Part shown: in pieces, positions 17,479 through 26,528 of the stretch
How the letters are laid out: each line of letters begins with the position of its first letter
Position numbering within the stretch: the first letter of the stretch is position 1
Source: Sphingobacteriaceae bacterium
GTDB taxonomy: Bacteria > Bacteroidota > Bacteroidia > Sphingobacteriales > Sphingobacteriaceae
Length of the DNA: 64,000 nt
Direction of reading: 5' to 3'
Assembly: GCA_903642215.1 (NCBI GenBank)
Contig: CAHJWG010000003.1
Coordinates: 1 to 64,000 of the forward strand
Translations under genes and position numbers: made by a program
Notes under the pieces: generated by a model
Database searches by the model: none
Told to the model about the DNA's origin: nothing
The model's input: only the letters and a program-made list of their open reading frames with translations

Positions 17479-18501
17479 TTAGCTCACTGTTTTCATCACA
17501 TCACTGATTTCTATAACTGCGCCGCCTTGTTTTTTGCTTTCGTCCGCAGCTTGCATAAAGGCGTAAATCTCCATTGTTTCTGCTGCAGGTACAGGTGATT
17601 TGCCGGTTTGAAAAAAACGTATTATGTCTCTCATTAATCCGTCAAACCCGTTTGCCGGCTGGATAGGTACCGTTGCTTTCTCCCCAAAAACAATCCCGCC
17701 GTAATCATGCGGGCCTGTCCTTGTGCCCCGGAAAGTACCCAGGCGGTTGCCCGGCCAGCTTCCGATCACAATATCCGTATTGGGGGTATAAATCCGGCGT
17801 ACTGTTTTGCATCCCGTTCCAAGTAAAGTGTACAACATCTCAACCCCGTGTATGCCGTACCAAAACAAATCGGTATGTGTTTTTTCTAATGTGGCAGGGC
17901 TGTAAGTATCAACCCCTAAAATTTCGCCGATCTGATCCGGCTTTAAGGCGTTGCGGTTTTCCATGTACCGCAAGGATGAAGCGGAAAATACCGGCAAATG
18001 ATAGCTATCGGCCATTTTAAAAATGGCTGCTACATCTTTTAAATCGGCGGCGAACGGTTTATCAATAAACATTCTTTTTCCTGATTTAAAAACCTGGATT
18101 GCCTGCCGGAGGTGCAGCCTGCCGTCGTTAGTATTCAGCATTACAACATCTACCATGCCCAGCAACTCATCAACAGAAGTTACAATCGTTACGCCAAGGG
18201 CTTGCACCTGCTTCGTAAATTCGGGTATCCTGCTTGTACTGGTGGCTATATCATTACTGCCTTTCGGATAGGCAGCTACTACTTTGTAACCGCCGTATTC
18301 TTTTGGTGCGTCAGGGGCGTTCAGCAATTTGGTAAATACAACACTGTGCGAAACATCAAGGCCGATGATCCCAACCCGAAGGCCCGACGGCCCGTTAAAT
18401 AATCCCATCCCTTCTGCCTGCTTTTCCATCCCGATTGTGATACCTGCAATTGCGGATAACCTCAAAAAATTTCTGCGGCTTAGCGGATCTGTCATATTCA
18501 A
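17479..18501 (-). CDS. Gfo/Idh/MocA family oxidoreductase with Tat signal (second copy)
   Basis: This 340-residue protein has a twin-arginine signal (LSRRNFLRLSAIAG, about 7-20) and a Rossmann loop RVGIIGLDVSHSV at about 42-54. The family motif appears as IDKPFAAD, with its conserved Lys and Pro. It is shorter than the adjacent copy and diverged from it, so the two are not recent duplicates. They lie 29 bp apart on the same strand and probably act on successive or related periplasmic sugar substrates. An inverted pair of the dispersed element begins 42 bp upstream of its start. Confidence 0.88.
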   Translation of the reverse strand: MNMTDPLSRRNFLRLSAIAGITIGMEKQAEGMGLFNGPSGLRVGIIGLDVSHSVVFTKLLNAPDAPKEYGGYKVVAAYPKGSNDIATSTSRIPEFTKQVQALGVTIVTSVDELLGMVDVVMLNTNDGRLHLRQAIQVFKSGKRMFIDKPFAADLKDVAAIFKMADSYHLPVFSASSLRYMENRNALKPDQIGEILGVDTYSPATLEKTHTDLFWYGIHGVEMLYTLLGTGCKTVRRIYTPNTDIVIGSWPGNRLGTFRGTRTGPHDYGGIVFGEKATVPIQPANGFDGLMRDIIRFFQTGKSPVPAAETMEIYAFMQAADESKKQGGAVIEISDVMKTVS

Positions 18502-18542
18502 TTATACATGGCTATTTTAAAATTGAATCAGCAAGGTTAACG

Positions 18543-18627
18543 ATGCTTCTTTTATGCCTGTAAATTATGATTTTAAAATTCTAAAAATAAAAAAAGTGTC
18601 TTAATTTTTAGGTGATAAAAGAAGCAT
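18543..18627. repeat. Inverted pair of the dispersed element, flipped orientation (85 bp)
   Basis: The left end is ATGCTTCTTTTAT (18543-18555) plus GCCTGTAAAT. The right end is TTTTTAGGTG plus ATAAAAGAAGCAT (18615-18627). The arms match those at 16094 and 26390, but the whole element is reversed. The centre is AT-rich and not shared. It lies just upstream of the second Gfo/Idh gene. Confidence 0.85.
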
Positions 18628-18699
18628 CGAAATAAATTCAATAAAAACTATAATGAGCTTTCAATCTATACAAATAGAAGAAATTTTAAAACCCTCTAT

Positions 18700-18722
18700 T
18701 TTTAGGTTGATAAAAGAAGCAT
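18700..18722 (-). repeat. Dispersed RTRCTTCTTTTAY element, extra single copy
   Basis: The core ATAAAAGAAGCAT at 18710-18722 follows TTTTTAGGTTG. Its outer flank CGAAATAAACTCAATAA repeats that of the copy at 18615 (CGAAATAAATTCAATAA) with one change, so the two share a recent duplication or a longer conserved site. Confidence 0.78.
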
Positions 18723-18794
18723 CGAAATAAACTCAATAATATTTTAACAGGGTTTAATCTGCATAAACAATTTAACAGCCTTGAAATTCACCGG

Positions 18795-20135
18795 TTATTT
18801 TAAAGTATTATAAATAACTGCACCTAAGGAATTAGTACCAACAGCATCATAATCTGCTGCCCAAAGATAAGCACCTTTAAAACCGTTAGCTTTTATGTAA
18901 GCTGCTTTTTTAGTTACCAGCGGCAAACCGTTAAAATAAACACCGCGGGCGATATCAGCTTTTTCTTTAGTTGCGTTGGCAGCGTTAGCAGCTATAATAT
19001 CTTTATAAGTGATGTAATCGTAGGACCCGTAGCTAAGATTATTACCGGCGGCATTTAACGTATTGTAACGCAAACCAAAAGCTGGTATGCCAACAACCAA
19101 TTTATTTGCGGGAAGATGAAAACTAGTCCAGATACCTGCTCCGGATACCATAAAATCATAGCTCGACGACTGGCCAACCGGTGCATCCGGGCCGATATGA
19201 ATATTATCCTCAAAAGCGTGGATATTTACCCAAGATGCAGCCGAAAGATTAGGATATTCCCAGTGCTGGTAATTTACGGGTGCAGTAACCGTAACGATGG
19301 CATTTGCCGGTAACGCCGCTTTAAGTGCCGTTAAAAACGGCCCGATAGCATGGATATTTAAAGGCGCACTGTCCGAGTTGATGTCCGTCATATAAATATC
19401 AACACCATCCATTTTTTCGGCAGCTACGTATGCCTTTACCGAAGCTACAAGTTTAGCCATCGAAGCGGCATCGCGGATAGCTGTCCCGAAATCATTACTT
19501 TCATAAATTGCCCAGCCGTCAATACCGGAAAGGTGGCCGCTGATACCCATGATAACCGGTACGCCGGCAATATGCGCGCGTGCTACTATTTCATCAGCAT
19601 GTTGGGCTATAGTCCCTTTTGAAACATCAAGGCTGCCATCGGCAGATACTTTACCTACCTGATATTCCAGGTGCGTAATATTCGTCCATACTACGTTGGC
19701 AGCGGTACCGTCTTCGGTAAGGTTAGCTAATACAATGCTGGTAAATGGTTTAAAAGTATAGGTTGAGGGATTAACCAGTACCTTGGTTTGCCTCGATGTC
19801 GAATCACCGTTATAAGTGACATCAAGCTTGATTATATACTCGCCGCCGGCGGTCGGTTTAAAGGCAAACGCAGTATCTGAAGACATTTCTTTACCATTTA
19901 CCTTCCAGCTGATTTTTACTTTATTGGCAGGCGAAAACTGCAAACCGTTAAAATTTGCCGTTGCCCCTTCGTTGATAATCTGCGGTGCCGATAGTTTACG
20001 GAGGTTATCAAATATACGGGGGAAATAAGGATTAGCACTTTCCTGGCTTTTTACTTCATCCTTTTTACAACCTGTAAATATCATAAAGATAACCAGTATC
20101 AGTGCCGGTATTGAGGTATATTTAATCTTTTTCAT
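18795..20135 (-). CDS. GH18-like lipoprotein lacking the catalytic glutamate
   Basis: This 446-residue protein has a lipoprotein signal with lipobox Cys at residue 23 (IFTGC). An Ig/PKD-like beta domain follows (about 50-122), then a TIM-barrel with GH18 features (about 130-446). The GH18 motif DGxDxDxE appears as DGVDIYMTD at 243-251: the third Asp is Tyr and the Glu position is Thr. Hydrolysis by the usual GH18 mechanism is therefore unlikely. Its place after susC, susD and an active-type GH18 gene suggests a surface glycan-binding protein. A lectin-like role is an inference. It ends the leftward PUL-like set. Confidence 0.82.
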   Translation of the reverse strand: MKKIKYTSIPALILVIFMIFTGCKKDEVKSQESANPYFPRIFDNLRKLSAPQIINEGATANFNGLQFSPANKVKISWKVNGKEMSSDTAFAFKPTAGGEYIIKLDVTYNGDSTSRQTKVLVNPSTYTFKPFTSIVLANLTEDGTAANVVWTNITHLEYQVGKVSADGSLDVSKGTIAQHADEIVARAHIAGVPVIMGISGHLSGIDGWAIYESNDFGTAIRDAASMAKLVASVKAYVAAEKMDGVDIYMTDINSDSAPLNIHAIGPFLTALKAALPANAIVTVTAPVNYQHWEYPNLSAASWVNIHAFEDNIHIGPDAPVGQSSSYDFMVSGAGIWTSFHLPANKLVVGIPAFGLRYNTLNAAGNNLSYGSYDYITYKDIIAANAANATKEKADIARGVYFNGLPLVTKKAAYIKANGFKGAYLWAADYDAVGTNSLGAVIYNTLK

Positions 20136-20169
20136 CTTTTATTTTTTTAATCTTTTGTGTTGATCAATT

Positions 20170-21170
20170 TTAGTGTGATTTTATCTCTGCATTGATGGTT
20201 CCCAGTAACGAATTTGGCCCTTTTGCATCCTGCAGCAGTTGCCAGATCATAACACCGCCCGCGTTTCCAAGTGCCAGCCGGGTTTTATTTTTTATGGTTG
20301 GGATACCGTTATAATAAACAATACCGCCGCCGGTAACCGTTACCTGATCCTGATTTTCTGAACCGGGGTACGCCGCAATAATTGCCGAAAATGTAAGGAA
20401 GGCGCGTTAGTACCAAAGCCGTAGCCGTAAAAAGGTACTCCCAAGTTCAGCTTTTCTATGGCAATACCACGTGTACCGCTCCAATATGCCAAATCCTCAA
20501 CAGCCATTGTGTACGGAGAATGCTGGCCCGGATTCCTGGGATTCCACGGCCCGGTTTTATCGTATGACATAACATTGAGAAAATTAAAACCGGCTAATGC
20601 TTTATCAGAATAACTGGCAGCATAAACAGTGGCAATGGCAGCTGTGGTTAGCTTTCCTTTAGCTTTTAACAGGGCTGTCAAACTCGTAACAAATGATTCA
20701 TAATTACTATTGATCAGGCTTTGTTCAATATCTACATCAATACCGTCCAGGCTATTATCCTGGGTAAATTTTACCAGGTTGGCTATAACCTTTGCCTGCA
20801 TGGCCGGCTCCATCAACTTACTAAAATAAGCAGGAGGAGAACCGCCTGCTATAGCTGCAAGAACCTGTACTTTTTGATTATGGGCCATATTTACTACCTT
20901 TTGCAGGTTTGCATCGGCTGTAAAATTGCCATCTGCATCGGGGTTAATAAAAGCTATATTAAGATGCGTTATCTTACTCATATCAATCGCATTGACTTCA
21001 TCAAGCAGGTTTCCCTGATAAGGAAGGTAACCTACCACTTTAAATCTGGCTGTTGTGGTATTGTTACTATCAATGCCTTCTGCCTTAACCATGCTTTTTT
21101 TACATGCAACTATCGTTACTGTTGTAAAAAAGCCAAGTATTAACAGAATTTTATTTTTATAACTATTCAT
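20170..21170 (-). pseudogene. GH18 endoglycosidase/chitinase-like lipoprotein, frameshifted
   Basis: The open frame 21170-20340 gives 276 residues. It has a lipobox Cys at 23 (TIVAC) and a complete GH18 catalytic motif DGIDVDIE at 142-149. After residue 257 (FGTNAP) the frame turns into an Arg-rich tail. One base over, the sequence continues sensibly (FLTFSAIIAAYPG, then GGGIVYYNGIPTI and GGVMIWQLLQDA) to a TAA at 20170-20172. That is the expected GH18 C-terminal barrel end with its Trp. A one-base deletion near 20398-20404, in a CCTTCCTT repeat, explains this. It could be a real mutation or an assembly error. The active enzyme would cleave chitin-type or N-glycan GlcNAc linkages. Confidence 0.82.
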
Positions 21171-21194
21171 TTGTTTGTTATTTATAACCTATAA

Positions 21195-22775
21195 TTATTT
21201 ATCCCACCAAACATGTGCTGTCCAGGTATTATTACCACCAAGTGCCGCAATGGCTGCTGCAATGTTTGTCGAATTTTGTTCACGCTCGGTTAAAGGGTAC
21301 ACAAACCTTCGTGGTATGGTTGTAACGTCTGATTCGGCCGTTACGCCAGGTACCAATACCGGGAAACCTGTACGGCGCCAGGTAGAATATGCCTCGGGGC
21401 CATTCATCAGTTGTGCTAACCATATCTGGGTATCGATTTGCAGTAGCTCTTTACCCGGTGCAAGCTGGTTGCTCTGTTTAAAATTTTGTATTTCGGTAGC
21501 TGATAATGCAGGCCCGGTAGGGTAAAGTGCCAGTTGCTGGCAGGCTGCTTCCAATCCGTTTTCGTAATGCTGCCTGGCAGTACCGCCCAATGTTAAGCCC
21601 CAGCGCGTGTTGGCTTCGGCTAATAAAAATTCAACTTCGGCATACGTCATGTGGAAATATGGAGCGTCGCTGCGTACTATAAAATCAGCCAGCTGCACTT
21701 TTTGACCTCCGTTCGGAACAGACAGCGTACCACGGCCGGGATAATCAATGTTTATAGCTCCCAAAAAGTCATCATAATTGTATTTACCCGGCCCAACACC
21801 AATCAACCCTACCTGGGCTTTTACCTGTGCGGTAACATCAAGCCGATCCGTAAGTTTATCGGGGTTAACCCAATAATCCCTGGCTATATAATTTAAACGC
21901 GGGTCGTTAGAGCTTTTCATTACGTTAAGTAAAGTGTTGCAAATACGCGGACGCCCGTCGTCCTGATACTGGTTGATCCCTACCGATACGCCATTACCGC
22001 GAATTTCAGCATATCCGTTGGTTATATTATTATAATCCATTTTGCAGATATCGTTATTACCGGCAATCAGGCCTGCGTTAAAAGCATCCGTTGCTTCGGC
22101 TTTTGCAGTTGCGTCATCAATTTTAATTAACCGCATAGCCAGGCGCAAACGCAATGAATTGGCAAACTTTTTCCATTTAGCAAGATCGCCATGATAAAAA
22201 AGTTCAGTATTTACCGCGTCTTTTGATACATCGAGCTGGGCTGCAGCTGCTTTTAGTTCCTTAAAAAAATCAGCGTATATATCTTTCTGGGTATCAAATT
22301 TTGGCCGTATGGTACCTTCAATATACGCTTTACCTGCTTGGGTGTATGGAATATCTCCATACAAGTCAGTAAGCCGGGCAAACACGTAAACCTTCATAAT
22401 GCGGCAAATGGCATTTAGGTTGGGTTTGTCTGTTGTACGCACAACGGCATCAACAATGTTCAATACATCATTTGGGTATCCCAGTTCCCAAAGTTCGCTC
22501 ATGTATTGCCTGTTTTCAATATAAGCACTGCCATAGCGGGTATAATATGCGCCCCCAATTTGTTGTGCCATAGGCATAGTTAGTATAATGCTGGTACGTT
22601 CGTTAATGGTTAAATCGCCGCCAAAACGCAGCTCAACATAATTGAGCTGGTTAATTGGGTCAAGGTTGGCAGATTTAGTGGGATCGATATTTACATCTCC
22701 GAATTTTTTGCACGAAAACAACATTATTGGCATCAGGAGTGTAAGAATTGTATATTTATTTAAAGTTCTTTTCAT
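21195..22775 (-). CDS. SusD/RagB family glycan-binding lipoprotein
   Basis: This 526-residue protein has a lipoprotein signal with Cys at residue 22 (MLFSC) and belongs to the SusD family: an alpha-helical TPR-like fold, with LYGDIPYTQAG and YFHMTYAEVEFLLAEA as typical landmarks. It lies 29 bp after susC on the same strand. SusD proteins sit on the outer surface and act as a lid that hands glycans to the SusC transporter. The length is usual for the SusD/RagB group. Its partner genes are GH18-type, so the ligand is probably an N-acetylglucosamine-containing glycan; that is an inference. Confidence 0.94.
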   Translation of the reverse strand: MKRTLNKYTILTLLMPIMLFSCKKFGDVNIDPTKSANLDPINQLNYVELRFGGDLTINERTSIILTMPMAQQIGGAYYTRYGSAYIENRQYMSELWELGYPNDVLNIVDAVVRTTDKPNLNAICRIMKVYVFARLTDLYGDIPYTQAGKAYIEGTIRPKFDTQKDIYADFFKELKAAAAQLDVSKDAVNTELFYHGDLAKWKKFANSLRLRLAMRLIKIDDATAKAEATDAFNAGLIAGNNDICKMDYNNITNGYAEIRGNGVSVGINQYQDDGRPRICNTLLNVMKSSNDPRLNYIARDYWVNPDKLTDRLDVTAQVKAQVGLIGVGPGKYNYDDFLGAINIDYPGRGTLSVPNGGQKVQLADFIVRSDAPYFHMTYAEVEFLLAEANTRWGLTLGGTARQHYENGLEAACQQLALYPTGPALSATEIQNFKQSNQLAPGKELLQIDTQIWLAQLMNGPEAYSTWRRTGFPVLVPGVTAESDVTTIPRRFVYPLTEREQNSTNIAAAIAALGGNNTWTAHVWWDK

Positions 22776-22804
22776 CTTGTTCGTTCTAAAAATTAATAAC
22801 CCTG

Positions 22805-25800
22805 TTAAAATCTGAAGTTTAAGTTAAAGCCCCAACTTTTTCTTGATGGCAGTGAGCCGTACTCCAGCCCCTGCCCGTTACCATTGTTATAGTTTGAATC
22901 GGGGTCAACATTAGGAACGTTTTTATGGATAATAAAAGGGTTCCGGCTTACTACGGCAACCGTTAGTTCTTTAATACCCAGTTTAGCGGTGGAGCGTGCC
23001 GGGAAACGGTAGCTTAAAGTAATCTCCCGCATTTTAATGTAGCTTGCATCATAAATAAAAGGGGTAGCTACACCATTACCATCACTATAAAATTGCGACC
23101 AGTAGTTTGACGGATCAACCACAGTGGTGTTTTTAGTGTAGATGGGATCTCCGTTGGCACTTGTACCGGTTTGTACCACACCCTGCGGGGTATAACCCTG
23201 CATTTTACCCGCTGCACGCCAGGCGTCAACAGTCATCCCTGCGCTTTGGCGGTTCTCTTCTGATTTGATCCATTCAGCACGGCCGGGCAAGGTAGATACT
23301 TGGCTGCCGCGGATAATGGCAAACATATTAGTCATCGAGAACAGATCAGCACCATGCTTAATATCGATCAGAACACTTAAACCCCAGTTTTTGTATCGAA
23401 AATTATTAGTTAAACCACCTGTCCAGCTCCATGTTCCTTTACCCAATACAGTACGCTCGGCAGCTTGTTTTGGGGCCAGCGTTTGCGGGTCAAGTATAAT
23501 GTTGCCTTTCGGGTCGCGCAGATAATCAAACCCTAAAATAGCACCGTAAGGCGAACCCGGTTTAGCTACAACAGATACACCTAACCAGCGTGCATCCGAC
23601 AGCGAGAGGTAAGGGATTTCATCGGCCAATGATAAAACAGTATTGGTGTTTTTGGCAAAATTTACATTGATGTCCCAGCTAAAACTTTTAGTTTGCACCG
23701 GTGAACCGTTCAATGCAATCTCCACTCCTTTATTACCGATTACACCTGCATTAACCAATTGTTGGGCGAAGCCTGATGAAAGCGGAGCGGGTACCAGGTT
23801 GATCTGATCGCGCGATTTAGAATTATAATAAGATACATCCAGTCCTAACCTTTCACCAAAAAATTTCAGTTGCGTACCGATCTCGTATGATTTTGTACGG
23901 GTTGGTTTTAAATTCTTGTTAGGTAAAACAGTGCTTGCTATGCCTCCAACCGAAGTACCGTTAAAAGTTTGCGGGTACAGGTTGTAATTTAAATTTAAAA
24001 GATAAGGGTCTGTATCGTTACCTACCTCAGCCGCAGACAACCTTAATTTACCAAATGACAATATAGAATGATCGATCTTGAAAAAATCACTGAATACAAA
24101 GCTGGCGGCGGCCGACGGATAAACATAGCTGTTATTATTTTCAGGCAGTGTTGATGAAGCATCTTTACGTACACTGGCATCAAGATACAGATAGGATTTA
24201 TAACCGATGCTTAACAAAGAATACGCACCATTATTACGTTTGCGGTAGTGATTTTCAACTACTGATTTATCAGAAAAGCTGTTAGGGCTGATTACATCAG
24301 GAACATTAAGGTTGATAAATGTTGATGTAGTGCCCGGGTTATCAACCCTCGAAAAACTTGCACCAATCCTTAAAGCTAAATTGAGCGACGGGGTTACCTG
24401 CTTTTGGGCGGTAAGTAAAGCGTCGCCTTCGGTGGTACTTAATTTCTGAGCAGCCTGATCAAGTTCACCGGCTAAAGTACCTGGCGTGGTACGCGGACTA
24501 AATTTGCTATAATTTAAATACGTAAAATCTGTTGAAATACGGCCTTGTAAATTAAGCCAGCTGGTAATTACATAATTACCCTGCAGGTTACCGATAAACC
24601 TGTTTTTGGTAGTTTCATTTTTCATTTTATTAATTACCCAATATGGGTCTAAACGGTACTGGCCGCCGCCCCAATCAACATAATTACCTTCAGAATCTTT
24701 GTAACCATTTTTGAAGTAAGCCTGATCAACATTGTTTGCCAGGCCAACAAAAGCGTTGCCGATATTACCAGGGTCATCGGCCAGTGCAGGCCTGTTAACT
24801 ACATCTTCATTAAGGTACATTACCTTAGCCGATATGGTAACCTTACTACTGAATTTTGAGCTGCCGGTAAAGTTAAAAGTGCTGCGGCGCAGGTTGCTAC
24901 CCGGTACAATATCACGGCTGCGGAGGTCGCCTATTGATAAACGAAATGACGAAACATCATTTGAGTTGGCGAAAGCTATGTTATTGGTGGTTGTGGCCCC
25001 GGTGCGAAAAAAGTTATCGATATTATTTTTTACATTGCTGTAAGGCCGGTATTTGCCATCAAAGCCAACCACTTGTAAACTGGGGTCGAGCCTTGGGCCA
25101 AAGTTGTTAAAAAGTGTGTTTTTAGCCTGCGACGGATCCACAACTATCTGCTCGGCAGTGCCTTGCCCGTAAATATACTGGTAATCGTTATAGTGTGTAA
25201 GCTGGTTTTCTATTGATGTTGTGCTGTTTACCTCAATACCCAGTTCGCGTTTAGCGTTTCCTTTTTTAGTGGTAATCAATATTACACCATTACCTGCACG
25301 GCTACCATAAAGTGCTGATGCAGAAGGGCCTTTTAATACCGAAATTTTATCAATATCATCAGGATTGATGGCCGAAATGGCATCGCCAAAATCAAAACCG
25401 CCAGAGTATTTACCACCGCCTACCTGGCCATAGTTAGAGTTATCGATAGGAACCCCATCCACCACGTAAAGCGGTTGGTTATTGCCGGTTATACTGGTAT
25501 TGCCCCTGATAATTACCCTTGACGAACCGGCAGGGCCGCCGGCAGTACTGTTGATAATCAAGCCCGGTACTTTACCCGCTAAGGAATTAATTACATTTGT
25601 TTCACGCGCTTTTTTAAGTTCGTTGCCATCCACTTCGGCAGTGGCATAACCTAATGAGCGTTCTTCCCTTTTTATACCTAAAGCGGTTACAACAACGGTA
25701 TTCAGTTCAATAGATTTGGTTTTAAGGGTTATGTTTACCGTTTTAGCCTTATCAGTAGCAATAATGGAAGTAGTTTCATAACCGATCATGTTAAAAGTAA

Positions 25801-26317
25801 TGATATCACCATTGCTAACCGGTATTACAAAGCTGCCGGTTTCGGTACTGGCTGCAGTGCGGCCTTTAGTAGTATTAACAATGGTTACGCCGGGCAGCGG
25901 TAAATTCTGATTATCAGTAACCCGGCCTGTTAAATTAAAATCATCTGCTATTTGTGATGTTACCTTAACAGCTGGTTTTTGTGATTGGATCATCACGGTT
26001 TCGCCAACGATTTTGTATTGAACACGCAGTTCTTTAGCAATCATGTTAATTACCTGCTGCAGGCTTTGCCCGTTAACCATTAGGCTGATCTTTTTTTGAA
26101 GGTCGATATCCTTCGGGTTGTATGAAAAATGTACGTTAGCTGCTTTTTCAACCTGCGTAAAAACAGCTGGCACGGGCGTATTTTTCCAGTTGAATGAATA
26201 CGCTGCGGATGATGATGACTGCGCGTGCCCGGATAACGATAAGACAAGCAATACCGACGGGATTATCCGCATCAGTATCCATAATCGTAATTTTGGGTAA
26301 GGTAATGGTTTTTGCAT
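22805..26317 (-). CDS. SusC/RagA family TonB-dependent outer-membrane transporter with STN domain
   Basis: This 1170-residue protein has a signal peptide and an STN domain at about 48-112 (VFTQVEKAANVHFSYNPKDI). The latter is the N-terminal extension that contacts a FecR anti-sigma factor. A CarboxypepD-reg-like domain (about 125-205, LTGRVTDNQNLPLPGVTIVN), a plug (about 215-350, LNTVVVTALGIKREERSLGYA) and a 22-stranded barrel follow. It ends in Phe (FNLNFRF). The STN domain and the adjacent fecR and ECF sigma genes mean it both imports a glycan and signals its presence across the envelope. It pairs with the SusD gene just downstream. Confidence 0.96.
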   Translation of the reverse strand: MQKPLPYPKLRLWILMRIIPSVLLVLSLSGHAQSSSSAAYSFNWKNTPVPAVFTQVEKAANVHFSYNPKDIDLQKKISLMVNGQSLQQVINMIAKELRVQYKIVGETVMIQSQKPAVKVTSQIADDFNLTGRVTDNQNLPLPGVTIVNTTKGRTAASTETGSFVIPVSNGDIITFNMIGYETTSIIATDKAKTVNITLKTKSIELNTVVVTALGIKREERSLGYATAEVDGNELKKARETNVINSLAGKVPGLIINSTAGGPAGSSRVIIRGNTSITGNNQPLYVVDGVPIDNSNYGQVGGGKYSGGFDFGDAISAINPDDIDKISVLKGPSASALYGSRAGNGVILITTKKGNAKRELGIEVNSTTSIENQLTHYNDYQYIYGQGTAEQIVVDPSQAKNTLFNNFGPRLDPSLQVVGFDGKYRPYSNVKNNIDNFFRTGATTTNNIAFANSNDVSSFRLSIGDLRSRDIVPGSNLRRSTFNFTGSSKFSSKVTISAKVMYLNEDVVNRPALADDPGNIGNAFVGLANNVDQAYFKNGYKDSEGNYVDWGGGQYRLDPYWVINKMKNETTKNRFIGNLQGNYVITSWLNLQGRISTDFTYLNYSKFSPRTTPGTLAGELDQAAQKLSTTEGDALLTAQKQVTPSLNLALRIGASFSRVDNPGTTSTFINLNVPDVISPNSFSDKSVVENHYRKRNNGAYSLLSIGYKSYLYLDASVRKDASSTLPENNNSYVYPSAAASFVFSDFFKIDHSILSFGKLRLSAAEVGNDTDPYLLNLNYNLYPQTFNGTSVGGIASTVLPNKNLKPTRTKSYEIGTQLKFFGERLGLDVSYYNSKSRDQINLVPAPLSSGFAQQLVNAGVIGNKGVEIALNGSPVQTKSFSWDINVNFAKNTNTVLSLADEIPYLSLSDARWLGVSVVAKPGSPYGAILGFDYLRDPKGNIILDPQTLAPKQAAERTVLGKGTWSWTGGLTNNFRYKNWGLSVLIDIKHGADLFSMTNMFAIIRGSQVSTLPGRAEWIKSEENRQSAGMTVDAWRAAGKMQGYTPQGVVQTGTSANGDPIYTKNTTVVDPSNYWSQFYSDGNGVATPFIYDASYIKMREITLSYRFPARSTAKLGIKELTVAVVSRNPFIIHKNVPNVDPDSNYNNGNGQGLEYGSLPSRKSWGFNLNFRF

Positions 26318-26389
26318 ATGGTTTTGGTTTTGAATAGTTTAAAAATCTGGACACAATATGTTTAAATAAATTTTATGGATAAATCTTAG

Positions 26390-26487
26390 ATGCTTCTTTT
26401 ATCACCTAAAAAACGTTACCCCCGCTACACTTTTTCTATTTATATTGATAGATGTAAAAGCAAAATTTACAGGCATAAAAGAAGCAT
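26390..26487. repeat. Inverted pair of the dispersed element (98 bp) containing a possible susC promoter
   Basis: The left end is ATGCTTCTTTTAT (26390-26402) plus CACCTAAAAA. The right end is ATTTACAGGC plus ATAAAAGAAGCAT (26475-26487). The orientation is the same as at 16094, with an unrelated centre. On the minus strand the centre holds GGGGGTAACG (about 26414-26423), a possible ECF-type promoter element for susC, whose start lies about 100 bp away. That promoter reading is tentative. Confidence 0.8.
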
Positions 26488-26528
26488 CATTCATCCTGCT
26501 GCTATAAATTAAACAGCCTGCAACGCTT

